This document shows positions 17,589-28,900 of a DNA stretch of 64,000 nt, piece after piece (the first letter of the stretch is position 1; each line of letters opens with the position of its first letter). Position numbers and translations under genes: made by a program. The DNA lies in NCBI GenBank assembly GCA_937974275.1, contig CALJIF010000040.1:39374-103373 (forward strand), read 5' to 3'. Below the pieces are notes generated by a model that was given only the letters and a program-made list of their open reading frames with translations, made no database searches and was not told the origin of the DNA. This stretch comes from an uncultured Flavobacteriales bacterium. Its GTDB lineage: Bacteria; Bacteroidota; Bacteroidia; Palsa-965.

Positions 17589-18110
17589 TTATTCGGGCTT
17601 TTCACCTTTAGCCACTTTGCGCACCACTTCAAGCAAATGTTTTTCGCCGCCTTCTACGTATGCAGTGCTTTGGTAAACAATTTCACCTTTGCCATTCAGC
17701 ACAAAAGTGTGAGGTACCATGTTCACATTAAGTGCACGTTTCAAATCCTGGTTTTCGTCAAGATATACTTCATACTCCCAGGACATTGACTCTGTGTATG
17801 GTTTTACTTTAGGAGAATTACGAGCATCATCAATGGAAATAGCAATAAGCTTCACGCCTGTTTCAGCTTGCCAGTCTGCGTATACTTCTGCGATAGCGTT
17901 AAGTTCTTTTTTGCACGGCGCACACCACATCGCCCAAAAGCTGATAATAATCGGCTTTCCGTCGTTAGCAAATGTAGATGTGTTGACTGTTTTACCGTCC
18001 AGTGTTTTTACGTCAACAGCCGGTAGTTTTTGCGCCGGATCCTGAATACGAAACGCAACAGCAGTAAATGCAAATACTACGAGCAGAGTAAGGGTACTAA
18101 TCTTTTTCAT
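17589..18110 (-). CDS. TlpA/ResA-like thiol-disulfide oxidoreductase
   Basis: From ATG 18110 the product is 173 aa with a signal or anchor sequence (MKKISTLTLLVVFAFTAVAF). It has the thioredoxin fold with WCAPC at residues 62-66, preceded by an AhpC/TSA-type strand (IIISFWAM), and a cis-Pro region VNMVPHTFVL. These exported proteins reduce or transfer disulfides, often for cytochrome c or copper-centre maturation. The ORF is open 13 codons upstream but that start lacks a clean signal. First gene of the trio; a 331-bp non-coding region lies upstream. Confidence 0.9.
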   Translation of the reverse strand: MKKISTLTLLVVFAFTAVAFRIQDPAQKLPAVDVKTLDGKTVNTSTFANDGKPIIISFWAMWCAPCKKELNAIAEVYADWQAETGVKLIAISIDDARNSPKVKPYTESMSWEYEVYLDENQDLKRALNVNMVPHTFVLNGKGEIVYQSTAYVEGGEKHLLEVVRKVAKGEKPE

Positions 18111-18441
18111 AATGATTGTTTTGTATTTAAGAAGCAAAAGCCGCGCCAAGATTACGGCTCGCCAAAGTGTAATACTATGCTTTTTTTAACTTGTTTTTGT
18201 GATCATTGTTGTGAAATTAGTCAGTAAATGCAAATTCCCGCCGAAAAAATGCCGTTTTCCTCATGAAAAGTTAATCACCGTCAATAAACGGTTAAAATTG
18301 TACAAGTTCCCAATAGAACGTTTTCTCAATTTTGTGACGCAGTAAACTACATAACGAGAATTAAAGCGAGTTAGGTAGTTGCTTTTTGAAATCGTAATAG
18401 TTAGATTTGTTTAATCGACTTTAAAATTAAGAACTAATCAT
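18111..18441. other. Non-coding region between divergent genes
   Basis: 331 bp between the TlpA-like gene (minus) and the T9SS cargo gene (plus). It is AT-rich. A good promoter for the plus-strand gene is at 18379-18409. No RNA gene, hairpin terminator or further ORF is evident. Confidence 0.6.
18379..18409 (+). promoter_or_regulatory. Promoter of the T9SS cargo gene
   Basis: A -33 TTG at 18379-18381 and a -7 TAGATTTG at 18402-18409 are separated by 20 bp, the Bacteroidota arrangement. The leader would be about 30 nt. Confidence 0.6.
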
Positions 18442-19209
18442 ATGAAAAAATTTTTACTTGCCATTGCTGCGATTGGAACAGCAGGGTTGATGAACGCTCA
18501 GAGCAGCTTCACCATTGTACACCAGGAGTTAGGCGCTGTTACGAGCGGTCAGACATTGACATTCTGGGTTCCTATTACCGACGCGAGCAGTAATTCGTAT
18601 ACGTTAAGCGAATACTTTACAGTGTACAACAATACCGGATCTGCAGTAACTACAAAGGTTCGAAAAACTGAATTGCAGATGCATGATGCTGCCGGAACGG
18701 CTTGGTTCTGTACAGATCAGAATTGCTACTCTCCCGGAACTTTTGTTACACCGGCTACAATCCCAATGTCTGCGGGCGGTGGAAATTTCTTGCTGAAGCC
18801 TGAATTCAATACAGGTGCAACTGCGGGTACAGGAATGGCGCGTGTACGTTATACCGTGTTTAACGTGAATAACGCAAGCGACACGGCATATTTCGAGATT
18901 GTTTACATGCTGGCTACAGGCGTTGGTGTTAACAATCTTGCTAATGTGAAACCTAGCATTTCGAATCCGATGCCGAACCCTGCAAGCGCGGTATTTAGCA
19001 TTGATTTTAAAGTTGGAAACGCGGGTGTTACCAATACTAAGATGGTAATGTACAACATGTTGGGTTCAAAAGTTCGTGAAATGGACGTGAACACTTTGGA
19101 AGGCACGATGCGTTTTGATGTTTCAGATTTGGAGCAAGGAGTATACTTCTGCACGTTAGTGTCTAATGGAAAGCAGTTGGCTACACGACGAGTAATGATT
19201 ACACGATAG
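18442..19209 (+). CDS. Secreted protein with T9SS type A sorting domain
   Basis: A 255-aa protein with a Sec signal (ending MNAQ at about residue 20), a beta-rich N-terminal domain of unknown function and a C-terminal sorting domain. The latter starts near residue 172 (ISNPMPNPAS) and shows the usual landmarks: YNMLGSKVREMD, then LEQGVYFCTLVSNGKQ and a basic end. Such domains direct export through the SprA-containing type IX system, followed by cleavage and surface attachment. A single-gene unit with its own promoter and terminator; the ligand or partner is unknown. Confidence 0.88.
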   Translation: MKKFLLAIAAIGTAGLMNAQSSFTIVHQELGAVTSGQTLTFWVPITDASSNSYTLSEYFTVYNNTGSAVTTKVRKTELQMHDAAGTAWFCTDQNCYSPGTFVTPATIPMSAGGGNFLLKPEFNTGATAGTGMARVRYTVFNVNNASDTAYFEIVYMLATGVGVNNLANVKPSISNPMPNPASAVFSIDFKVGNAGVTNTKMVMYNMLGSKVREMDVNTLEGTMRFDVSDLEQGVYFCTLVSNGKQLATRRVMITR

Positions 19210-19227
19210 AAAATAATGTTCAAAAGA

Positions 19228-19253
19228 AAAGCGGCTTTAAAGCCGCTTTTTTT
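19228..19253. terminator. Bidirectional terminator between the T9SS cargo gene and the sirtuin gene
   Basis: A perfect self-complementary block GCGGCTTTAAAGCCGC (19231-19246) is flanked by an A-rich stretch on the left and a T run on the right, so it can stop transcription from both sides. The sirtuin stop codon lies at its right edge. Confidence 0.88.
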
Positions 19254-19956
19254 ATGTCCATAATTTTTCAATTTCCGCTATTGCTTCCGGTACACCGCGA
19301 ACAGCAGAAGTTTTGATGATCTTTAGGTTTTTGATTCCTGAAACCGAGACGTCTTGAGGATCAATCAGAAACTTGTGTGAAAACGCAGGTACTTCATGCA
19401 CTAGTCCGGCAGCCGGGTAAACATTGAGAGACGTTCCTACGATTAACAAGACGTCACAATCTTGAACCAAATGCACGGCATGATCCATTTCGGGAACACT
19501 CTCGCCAAACCATACAATGTGCGGTCGTAACTGAGAGCCTAATTCACAACAATCACCTTTTTTCAATTCCCATCCTTCAAGCGGATAAACCAAAGAAGGT
19601 TGAAGTGTACTCCTAACCTTTCGAATTTCACCATGCAGATGCAGGATGTTTTTAGTCCCTGCGCGTTCATGAAGATCATCTACATTCTGCGTAATGACAA
19701 GGGTTTCGTAACGTTTTTCCAGTTCAGCAATTGCAAAATGAGCAGCATTAGGTTGTGCTTCAATAACCTGTTTACGGCGTTGATTGTAAAATTCTAAAAC
19801 CAGATCCGGATTTTTTCTCCAGGCTTCCGGTGTGGCGACATCCCGGACATCGTATTTTTCCCATAAACCGCCACTATCCCGAAAAGTACTAATGCCACTT
19901 TCGGCACTAATTCCTGCGCCGGAGAAAACAACAATTTTGGGTTTCGAACTACTCAA
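19252..19956 (-). CDS. cobB: NAD-dependent protein deacylase, sirtuin (CobB type)
   Basis: A 234-aa class III sirtuin. NAD-binding motifs GAGISAESGISTFRD and TQNVDDLHERAG are complete, and the catalytic His lies in LHLHGE. The usual zinc-binding CxxC pairs are not evident (the region after the catalytic His has only one Cys), so it may be a zinc-less short sirtuin. A GTSLNVYPAAGLV segment completes the Rossmann fold. It removes acyl groups from lysines using NAD. Convergent with the T9SS cargo gene; divergent from maeB, with 142 bp between the two starts. Confidence 0.93.
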   Translation of the reverse strand: MSSSKPKIVVFSGAGISAESGISTFRDSGGLWEKYDVRDVATPEAWRKNPDLVLEFYNQRRKQVIEAQPNAAHFAIAELEKRYETLVITQNVDDLHERAGTKNILHLHGEIRKVRSTLQPSLVYPLEGWELKKGDCCELGSQLRPHIVWFGESVPEMDHAVHLVQDCDVLLIVGTSLNVYPAAGLVHEVPAFSHKFLIDPQDVSVSGIKNLKIIKTSAVRGVPEAIAEIEKLWT

Positions 19957-20098
19957 TGGAAGCTTATTTGTAGGGCTAAAATAAGGCCAATTTTGGCACC
20001 AAAAAACCCGCCAATCGTACTTATAATATCATTACCTTCGTCGTTCCGCTTTTTTAAAAACGCGGTGTAATACCAAGTATTAAAATAGAATTTCAGTT

Positions 20099-22372
20099 AT
20101 GGCAAAATTTCGAAAGCAGGATGCGCTGGATTACCATTCGCAGGGCAGACCGGGAAAAATCGAAGTTGTTCCAACAAAACCATATAGTTCGCAACGAGAT
20201 TTAACACTGGCTTATTCGCCGGGTGTTGCGGAGCCTTGTTTGGACATCGAGAAAAATCCTGAAGATGCTTACAAGTACACCTCAAAAGGAAATTTGGTAG
20301 CCGTTATATCCAATGGTACTGCGGTGTTGGGACTTGGTGATATCGGTGCATTAGCATCAAAGCCGGTGATGGAAGGAAAGGGAATGCTCTTCAAAATTTA
20401 CGCTGATATTGACGTGTTCGATATTGAAGTGGATACCAAAGACATCGAAACCTTTATCACTACGGTTAAAGCGATTGCTCCAACTTTCGGCGGTATTAAT
20501 CTGGAAGACATAAAAGCTCCGGAGTGCTTTGAAATAGAGCGTCGCCTTAAAGAGGAACTGGATATTCCGTTGATGCACGATGATCAGCACGGTACTGCCA
20601 TTATTTCTTCTGCTGCCTTGATTAATGCGTGTGAACTTGCCGGGAAGAAACTGGAAGATGTGAAGTTGGTAGTGAACGGTGCAGGAGCATCGGCTATTTC
20701 TTGTGCGAAGATGTACGAAGCTGTTGGTGTAAAACGCTCGAACATTACTATGCTCGATAGCAAAGGAGTGCTGTCAACGGAGCGCGATGATCTTGATGAA
20801 AATAAAAAGTATTTCGCACGTCCATCGAAAGGTATTACCACGTTGGAAGATGCGATGAAAGGTGCGGACGTGTTCGTGGGATTGTCAAAGGGTAATGTGG
20901 TGAATGCCGACATGGTGCGTTCAATGGCTGATCGTCCTGTTGTATTTGCGCTGGCTAATCCTGATCCTGAAATTTCGTACGATACAGCGATTGCTGCGCG
21001 CCCGGATATTATCATGGCAACCGGACGTTCTGATCATCCTAATCAGGTGAATAATGTCTTAGGATTTCCTTTCATCTTCCGTGGAGCTTTAGATGTTCGT
21101 GCAACGCAAATTAATGAAGCCATGAAATTGGCTGCAGCGTATGCAATTGCTCAACTTGCGAAAGAGCCGGTTCCTGATGATGTCAACTTGGCTTACGATA
21201 CACGTAACTTATCGTTTGGACCAACCTACATTATTCCGAAACCTATCGACTCCCGATTGATTTCGACAGTTGCCCCTGCTGTTGCTAAAGCGGCCATGGA
21301 GTCGGGTGTGGCAAGAAAAAGTATTACCGATTGGGAAGCGTATAAAACAGAATTGAATAATCGACTTGGTTTAGATAACAAGTTGATGCGTGGCCTGGTT
21401 ACAAAGGCGAAGCAGAATCCTAAGCGCGTTGTATTTGCTGAGGCAGATACCTACAAGATTTTGAAAGCGGCGCAATTGGTGCGTGAAGAAGGCATTGCTA
21501 AGCCCATTTTGCTTGGCGATAAAACAAAAATAGAACGCCTCATTCAGGAGCACAATCTGGATTTAGGAGATACTACAGTGATCGATCCACGGGATGCGTC
21601 ACAGGAGGAAAATCGTCTACGTTTTGCCGAAATGTTTTTCCAAAAGCGCAAGCGTCGCGGTTTCACGCAGTATGAATCGAAACGCGTCATGCAGGATCGA
21701 AATTATTTCGGTGCCATGATGGTAGAGACGGGTATGGCCGATGCGATGATTTCCGGATTGACTCGTCGTTACGGTGTGCCGATTAAGCCCGCATTGCAAT
21801 GTATTGGCGTTCAGGAAGGTGTAAATCGTGTAGCGGGAATGTACATCATGTCTACCAAGCAAGGCAACTTTTTCTTTGCAGATACGACTATGAATGTAGA
21901 TCCCACAGCACAGGAGCTGGTGGATATTACAGTGTTAACAGCACAAGCCGTTAGAAGGTTTAATATCGTTCCGCGAATCGCATTGTTGTCGTATTCCAAT
22001 TTTGGATCTGCACAAGGTGAAATCCCGGAAAAGGTTGCCGAGGCCGTGTCTATTTTGCACCGTGATTATCCGGGACTAATTGTAGACGGAGAAATGCAAG
22101 GAAATTTCGCACTTAATAATGATCTTTTGAAAGAGCAATTCCCATTCAGTGAATTGGTAGGGAAAAAGGTGAACACCTTGATTTTCCCGAATCTGGCATC
22201 GGGCAATATTTCTTATAAGTTGATGCAGGAATTGGGAAATGCCGAGGCCATTGGTCCCGTATTGTTGGGCTTACGCAAGCCGGTGCATGTGCTGCAACTA
22301 GGCAGTTCCGTTAGAGAAATTGTAAACATGGTCACTATTTCTGTAGTTGACGCTCAATCTTCCAAAGGGTAA
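20099..22372 (+). CDS. maeB: NADP-dependent malic enzyme fused to a phosphotransacetylase-like domain
   Basis: A 757-aa MaeB. The N-terminal malic enzyme part (to about residue 410) has the tyrosine/lysine region (LTLAYSPGVAEP), the metal site MHDDQHGTA and a nucleotide-binding VVNGAGASAISCAK loop. The C-terminal part (about 430-757) is a phosphotransacetylase-type domain, which in MaeB is usually regulatory, binding acetyl-CoA. It makes pyruvate, CO2 and NADPH from malate. ruvA begins 2 bp after the stop, and sprA follows, an order also known from other Bacteroidota. Confidence 0.97.
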   Translation: MAKFRKQDALDYHSQGRPGKIEVVPTKPYSSQRDLTLAYSPGVAEPCLDIEKNPEDAYKYTSKGNLVAVISNGTAVLGLGDIGALASKPVMEGKGMLFKIYADIDVFDIEVDTKDIETFITTVKAIAPTFGGINLEDIKAPECFEIERRLKEELDIPLMHDDQHGTAIISSAALINACELAGKKLEDVKLVVNGAGASAISCAKMYEAVGVKRSNITMLDSKGVLSTERDDLDENKKYFARPSKGITTLEDAMKGADVFVGLSKGNVVNADMVRSMADRPVVFALANPDPEISYDTAIAARPDIIMATGRSDHPNQVNNVLGFPFIFRGALDVRATQINEAMKLAAAYAIAQLAKEPVPDDVNLAYDTRNLSFGPTYIIPKPIDSRLISTVAPAVAKAAMESGVARKSITDWEAYKTELNNRLGLDNKLMRGLVTKAKQNPKRVVFAEADTYKILKAAQLVREEGIAKPILLGDKTKIERLIQEHNLDLGDTTVIDPRDASQEENRLRFAEMFFQKRKRRGFTQYESKRVMQDRNYFGAMMVETGMADAMISGLTRRYGVPIKPALQCIGVQEGVNRVAGMYIMSTKQGNFFFADTTMNVDPTAQELVDITVLTAQAVRRFNIVPRIALLSYSNFGSAQGEIPEKVAEAVSILHRDYPGLIVDGEMQGNFALNNDLLKEQFPFSELVGKKVNTLIFPNLASGNISYKLMQELGNAEAIGPVLLGLRKPVHVLQLGSSVREIVNMVTISVVDAQSSKG

Positions 22373-22374
22373 GC

Positions 22375-22962
22375 ATGTACAACCATTTTCAAGGAAAGTT
22401 AGCGGTGAAGACGCCTACCTACGCAGTGATTGAATGCGCCGGTGTTGGCTATTTGTTGAACATTTCGTTGAATACGTTTACCAAACTGGGAGATGAAGAA
22501 AACTGTAAGTTATATGTGCATCTGGCAGTTCGTGAAGACGCGATGGTGTTGTACGGATTTGCAGATGAAGCTGAACGTGAAATTTTTCGTCAGTTGATTT
22601 CTGTATCGGGCGTAGGACCGGGAACAGCGCGCATGATCTTATCATCGTTGTCAGCCGGAGAAATTGAACAGGCTATTCAAACCGGAAATGTTGCGGTGTT
22701 GAAGGGCGTGAAGGGCATTGGCGAGAAGTCTGCACAACGCATCATCGTTGATTTAAAAGGCAAATTGGGCAAACAAGACGGCGCGTTGCCGGTACAAATG
22801 TTTGCCGGAGACAATAAATTGCGTGAAGAAGCGTTATCCGCGCTGGTAATGCTCGGCTTTGCGCGGAATATGGCAGAGAAGGCTGTCGAGAAATCCTTAA
22901 AAGCAGAGGGCAATGTGGTGTCGGTAGAACATTTAATTAAACTGGCATTAAAGAATCTATAG
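22375..22962 (+). CDS. ruvA: Holliday junction branch migration protein RuvA
   Basis: A 195-aa RuvA with all three domains: OB-fold (residues 1 to about 64), helix-hairpin-helix DNA-binding pair (ISVSGVGPGTARMIL and LKGVKGIGEKSAQRII) and a C-terminal helical RuvB-binding domain (EALSALVMLGFARNMAEKAV). It binds four-way junctions as a tetramer and loads RuvB. It sits between maeB (2 bp) and sprA (7 bp), so it is probably translated from the same mRNA. Confidence 0.97.
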   Translation: MYNHFQGKLAVKTPTYAVIECAGVGYLLNISLNTFTKLGDEENCKLYVHLAVREDAMVLYGFADEAEREIFRQLISVSGVGPGTARMILSSLSAGEIEQAIQTGNVAVLKGVKGIGEKSAQRIIVDLKGKLGKQDGALPVQMFAGDNKLREEALSALVMLGFARNMAEKAVEKSLKAEGNVVSVEHLIKLALKNL

Positions 22963-22969
22963 TCGTATC

Positions 22970-25900
22970 GTGAATCGCTTAGTCAAATATCTCGTTATTG
23001 TCGTAGCAGGCGTAAGTCTGTTTTCTACGGTAATGAACAGCGATGCACGCGTTTACAAAGGTCAGCGTGGTCTCGTTGGCGGTAACGATACACCTGCGGT
23101 AGATACACTGGCATATCCGTTTAATGACAATTCGTATCTCGATCCTTTGCATTACAGCAACAGTGGCAATCTGAAGCTGGAAGATCCATCGAATATTAAA
23201 ACTAATGTTACCTACAATCCGGATAGCAATGTTTATCTGGTGGATCAAACATTGGGGAATAATGGCTTGATGTATCGCCCTTCATCGTACATGACTTTCG
23301 AAGAGTATTTGTATTACGACATGAAAAAGTCCGTGCGCGAATACTGGAAACAGCGGGAGCACGCGGAAAGTGAAAGTCAGGGCAGAGGCGGTAAAAGTTT
23401 GTTATCACCGATTAAAATCAACAGCGAAGGATTCGACCGCATTTTTGGTGGAGGCACGATAGACATTCGTCCTCAAGGTTCCGCAGAATTGATATTTGGT
23501 GTTAACGTTAACAAAACCAACAATCCAGCATTGCCTGAACGTCAGCGACGCATTGCAACATTTGATTTCGATGAAAAAATTCAGTTGAACGTTGTCGGTA
23601 AGATTGGCGAGAAATTGAAGTTGACTACCAACTACAACACCGAATCCACATTTGAATTTGAAAATCAGATGAAGCTGGAATACACCGGTTTCGAAGATGA
23701 AATTATCAAGAAGATCGAAGCAGGTAACGTAAACTTCGGTTTGAACACTTCATTGATCACGGGAAGTCAGACGTTGTTTGGTATTAAAACACAAATGCAG
23801 TTTGGTCGATTAACGGCAACGACAATTGTTTCGCAAGAGCGTGGTAAGAAGTCTGAGGTAAATGTTACGGGAGGCGCCCAGGTTAGCACTTTTGAAGTAA
23901 CAGCGGACAACTACGAACAAAACAAACACTTCTTCCTTTCGCAGTATTTTTTCAATAATTACAACACCGCCTTGGCAAATTTCCCAGTTATCAATTCAGG
24001 TGTTTTTGTAACACGAATTGAAGTATGGGTAACGAACAGGACCGGTGCTGTTGACAATACAAGAAACATTGTCGCGCTTAGTGACATTGGTGAACCCGAT
24101 GGCATGTTGGAAAGTGTTGGTACATCATTCATCAGCAACAACCCTACACATCCTCAAATTCCGGATAATGATGTAAACGATTTGTATTCGCAGATGGTGG
24201 CAACTCCAGGCATTCGCGATATTAATACACCGTTACAAACCTCATTGTCAGGATATATTTCACAAGGCTTTACCCAAGCAATCAACTACGAGCGTGTGAA
24301 CAACGCGCGTAAATTATTGCCTACAGAATATACGTACAACGAGCGTCTGGGTTACGTATCGTTGAACCAGGGACTAAACTTTGATGAGGTTGTTGCAGTG
24401 TCTTATCAATACACGCTGAATGGACAAGTGTATCAGGTAGGAGAATTTTCTACCGATTTCACAAACGGTCAGGACGCGTTAATTGTGAAAATGTTGAAGA
24501 GTACCAACAACGTTCCGAAGGTGAGTTTCAATTCGCAGCGGGTTCCTTACAAAACCTGGGACTTGATGATGAAGAATGTGTACTCCATCGGTGCGTATCA
24601 GGTGAATCCGCAAGACTTTCAATTGCAGGTTTGGTACAATAACCCATCTACCGGAACAGATGTGCCGTTTATTCCGGAGGGTCCGATCAACGGAAAGCCC
24701 TTGATTCAGGTTATGAATCTGGATAAGCTGAACCAACAGCAGCAACCTTCTCCGGATGGACAATTCGATTTCATTGATAAGTTAACCATCATTGCTGCCA
24801 ACGGAAGAGTGATATTTCCGGTGACGCAACCTTTCGGCGAATGGTTGTATCCGCAACTTGGGAACGACACGTTGCTCTATCAGAAATACGCTTATCCGCA
24901 GTTGTACGACTCTACAAAGATTGTAGCACAAACTACGTTCGCGGGAAAGAACCGCTTTAAGTTAAAGGGAACATATAAATCTTCGTCCAGTTCCGATATC
25001 TCCCTGAATGCGGTGAATATTCCACAAGGATCGGTAATGGTAACTGCCGGTGGTGCGCCACTCACAGAGAACGTGGACTACACAGTGGATTACACGTTAG
25101 GTCGCGTGAAGATTATTAATGAAAGTATTTTGAATTCCGGAGTGCCGATTAAAATTTCCCTGGAGAGTAATTCATTGTTTGCAATACAAGCGAAAACGTT
25201 GTGGGGCGCGCATTTCGATTATCGTGTCAATCGCGACTTCACGGTGGGCGCAACAGTAATGAATTTAACGGAGCGCCCGATTACACAAAAGATCAACATT
25301 GGTGATGAGCCGATGAGTAACACGATCTGGGGCTTTGATGTGAACTATAGAACGGAAGCTCCTTTCTTAACGCGCATGGTAGATAAGCTGCCGTTGATTG
25401 AAACGAAAGCGCCTTCCTCGATCACTGTGCAAGGTGAATTTGCATACTTGGTTCCCGGTCACAACAAAGCAATCGGTAAAAACGGTAATTCATACATCGA
25501 CGATTTTGAAGGAACACAAAGTGCGATTGACATTCGTGCTCCACAAGGTTGGTCATTGGCATCAGTGCCTCAAGGTCAACCTAGTCGTTTCCCTGAAGCG
25601 TCTCAGGATAGTGTCGTGTCCGGTTTGAATCGTGCGAAACTGGCGTGGTATGTTATTGACCCGTTGTTCTTACGTCCGGATAATAACTTGAAGCCGGGTC
25701 ACGTTACCACTGCCGATCAATCGAATCACCGTGTGCGTGAAGTTTTGGAAACAGAAGTATTTCCGAATAAGCAACCACCAAACGGACAACCGTTGAACGT
25801 TTCGATGTTGGATTTAGCGTATTATCCTTCGGAACGTGGTCCTTATAATTTCGATGCACGACCAACTGCATTCTCGGCAGGTATTGCTAACAATGGTTTG

Positions 25901-28900
25901 CTGAATAATCCGGCAGGACGTTGGGGTGGTATCATGCGCCGAATTGAAACCAACGACTTTGAAGCAGCGAACATAGAATTCATTCAAATTTGGGTGATGG
26001 ACCCATATAATGAAGATGTTGCTCCACAAGATCAAAACACGACCGGTGAATTTGTAATCAATCTTGGAAACATTTCGGAAGATGTATTAAAAGATTCGCG
26101 CAATGCATTTGAAAACGGACTTCCAACAACATCCGATTTATCTCTTGTAGACACTACAGCGTGGGGAAGAGTTCCCGTTGTTCAATCGATTGTAAATGCG
26201 TTCGATAACGACATTGAGAAACGAAAATTACAAGACGTTGGTTTGGATGGTCTTGGTGATAACGACGAAACAACGTTCTTCAAATTTTATCTGGATACGA
26301 TTTTAACATTGCACGGTTCTGCATCACAAGCTTACCAGAATGCTGTGAAAGATCCAGCCGGAGATAACTATCATTATTACCGCGGTACTGATTACGATAA
26401 CCAGTCCAAGCCAATTTTGGAACGTTATAAAATGTTCAACGGCCCTGATGGAAACTCACCTTCAACTGGCCAACCGAACGACGATGGTTTCACCGAAGAC
26501 TATCCAACGCAAGCAACAACACTTCCGAATCAGGAAGATATTAATCGTGACAATACGTTAAATGAAACGGAAGCATATTTTGAATATCGTGTGAAGTTGA
26601 CACCGAATGATATTAATGCTACTAACGTGGGAAATAACTTTATCACTGACGTGTATCAAACAACTGTTCCGACGAAAGACGGACGTACGCGCCCAATCAC
26701 ATGGTATCAGTTACGTATTCCGGTGCGTTCGTATACAACGAAAGTGGGTAACATCGAGAACTTTAACTCCATTCGTTTTATTCGTATGTATTTCTACAAC
26801 GTGGATAAACCGGTGGTGATGCGTTTTGCGCGATTGGAGTTGGTGCGAAGCGATTGGCGTAAATATCAGTATTCGTTATTGCATCCGGGCGAATATATTT
26901 CCAATGGACAAAGCAACACGCAGTTTGACTTAGCGGCCGTAAACATTGAAGAAAATGGTAATCGTGTTCCTGTGAATTATGTATTACCTCCGGGAATTGA
27001 TCGTGAACAGAACGTTCAGAGTGCAACCTTGGTTCGTTTAAATGAGCAATCGTTGGCTATGCGTGTATGTGATTTGGAAGACGGTGATTCACGTGCAGCA
27101 TTTAAGACAACAGGTAATCTGGATATGCGTTCTTATAAGAAGATTCGAATGTTCATCCACGCAGAACAGCGCGCAGGTAGTTCGGCTGCATTGAACAACG
27201 GAGATTTAGTGGGCTTCATTCGTTTGGGTATGGATCAAACGGAGAACTATTACGAGTACGCTATTCCATTAACAGTTACTCCTCAAGGAAATTATTCTCC
27301 GAATGATCAATCGGATCGTGAGAAGGTTTGGCCGGTTGCGAACAATTTAGAGTTGTCGTTTGAATTGTTGCAATACGCGAAGCAACAGCGCAACATTGCC
27401 ATTTCAAATGGAACCGCTACGTTAACTCAAGAGTTTACAATTGCAGATCCAACAAATCCTGCACGTACGATAACCATTAAAGGAAATCCAAACTTGTCGA
27501 CTGTTCGTGTGATTACTTTGGGTGTACGCAATCCGAAACGCACAACAGGAACTCCGGAAGATGATGGTTTATCGAAATGTGCAGAAGTGTGGTTTAACGA
27601 ATTGCGCTTAACGGATTTCGATGATCAAGGCGGATGGGCTGCAACAACTCGCATCACAGCACGACTTGCTGATTTCGGAACAGTGAACATCAGTGGGAAT
27701 ATGGCAACTCCCGGATTTGGAAGTATTGAGAAAAAAGTAAGTGAACGTTTGCGTGAAGATCAGCGCAACTACGATGTGAGCGCACAATTGGAGTTAGGCA
27801 AGTTCTTCCCTGAATCAACCGGTATTCGTTTGCCTTTATTCTGGGGCTACGGAGAAACTTACATTACTCCACAATTCAATCCGCTGGATCCGGACATTTT
27901 GTTAGCGCCTGTTTTAGGTAATGAAGCATTAGGTGAAAATGTACGTGATTCAATTCGCGGCGCAACTGTTGATTATACACGACGCAAGAGTTTCAACTTA
28001 ACCAACATTCACAAGGAACGCGGGAAAGGCAGCAGTAAAAAATCATATCCTTGGGATATTGAAAATTTCTCGGTAAGCTACGCGTACACAGAAATATATC
28101 GACACAATGTGAGTCTGGAATATAGTTCGTTGTTAAATCAACGAGGTGGTCTGACTTACGTGTACAATTCCAATGCAAAGCCGTTGAAGCCCTTTGATAA
28201 AGCTGCATGGGCGAAAGGCAAGTGGATGACAATTGTTCGGGAGCTCAATTTCACGCCGTTGCCAAGTTCATTCAGTTTTTCAACTGACTTGAATCGTACG
28301 TACAGTGAAGTGAAAAACAGAAATATCACAGGATTCAGTGATATTTTCATGCCTACTAACTTCAACAAAAACTTTACTTGGACAAGGAATTATAATTTGC
28401 GCTGGGATTTAACGAAGAACTTAAAGCTGGATTTCTCTGCGGATAATGATGCACGTGTATTGGAGCCGTTCGGGAAAATTGACACTGAAGAAAAGCGTGA
28501 TACGTTGTGGGATAACATCCGTGGATTTGGTACGACAATGAACTATCGTCACGGTTCGAACATCAGCTACAACGTGCCAATTAACAAGATTCCGATTTTC
28601 GATTGGGTGACTGCTAACGTTCGTTACCAAACCGGTTTCACTTGGAATCGTGCACCACTTTCTGCTGATTCTGTTGGTAATACGATTGGCAACAATGCAC
28701 AATGGCAATACACGGGACAATTAAATATGGTGACGTTGTATAACAAAGTTCCGTACTTCAAGAAGGTGAATAATAAACGTCCGGGAGCGAAGTCGAATTC
28801 GCCGGGCCGAGGCCCTGCTGCTCCAAATACGCAACAGAAAAAAGACTCAACGAAAAAGGGTAATGATCAGTATGAAGTTGTTGAATACCTGGCGCGCTTG

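Noticed and set aside
19991..20004. TTTTGGCACCAAAA inverted repeat between the sirtuin and maeB genes.
   Set aside because: Could be an operator, but only one copy and no matching regulator; no T run for a terminator.
20584..21015. A 143-codon minus-strand frame inside maeB.
   Set aside because: Shadow of the conserved malic enzyme coding sequence; Ser/Thr/Ala-rich without motifs.
28780..28865. Hydrophilic Gly/Pro/Lys stretch in SprA as a frameshift or insertion.
   Set aside because: The frame is continuous and strands resume afterwards; a loop of variable sequence is expected in such large barrels.
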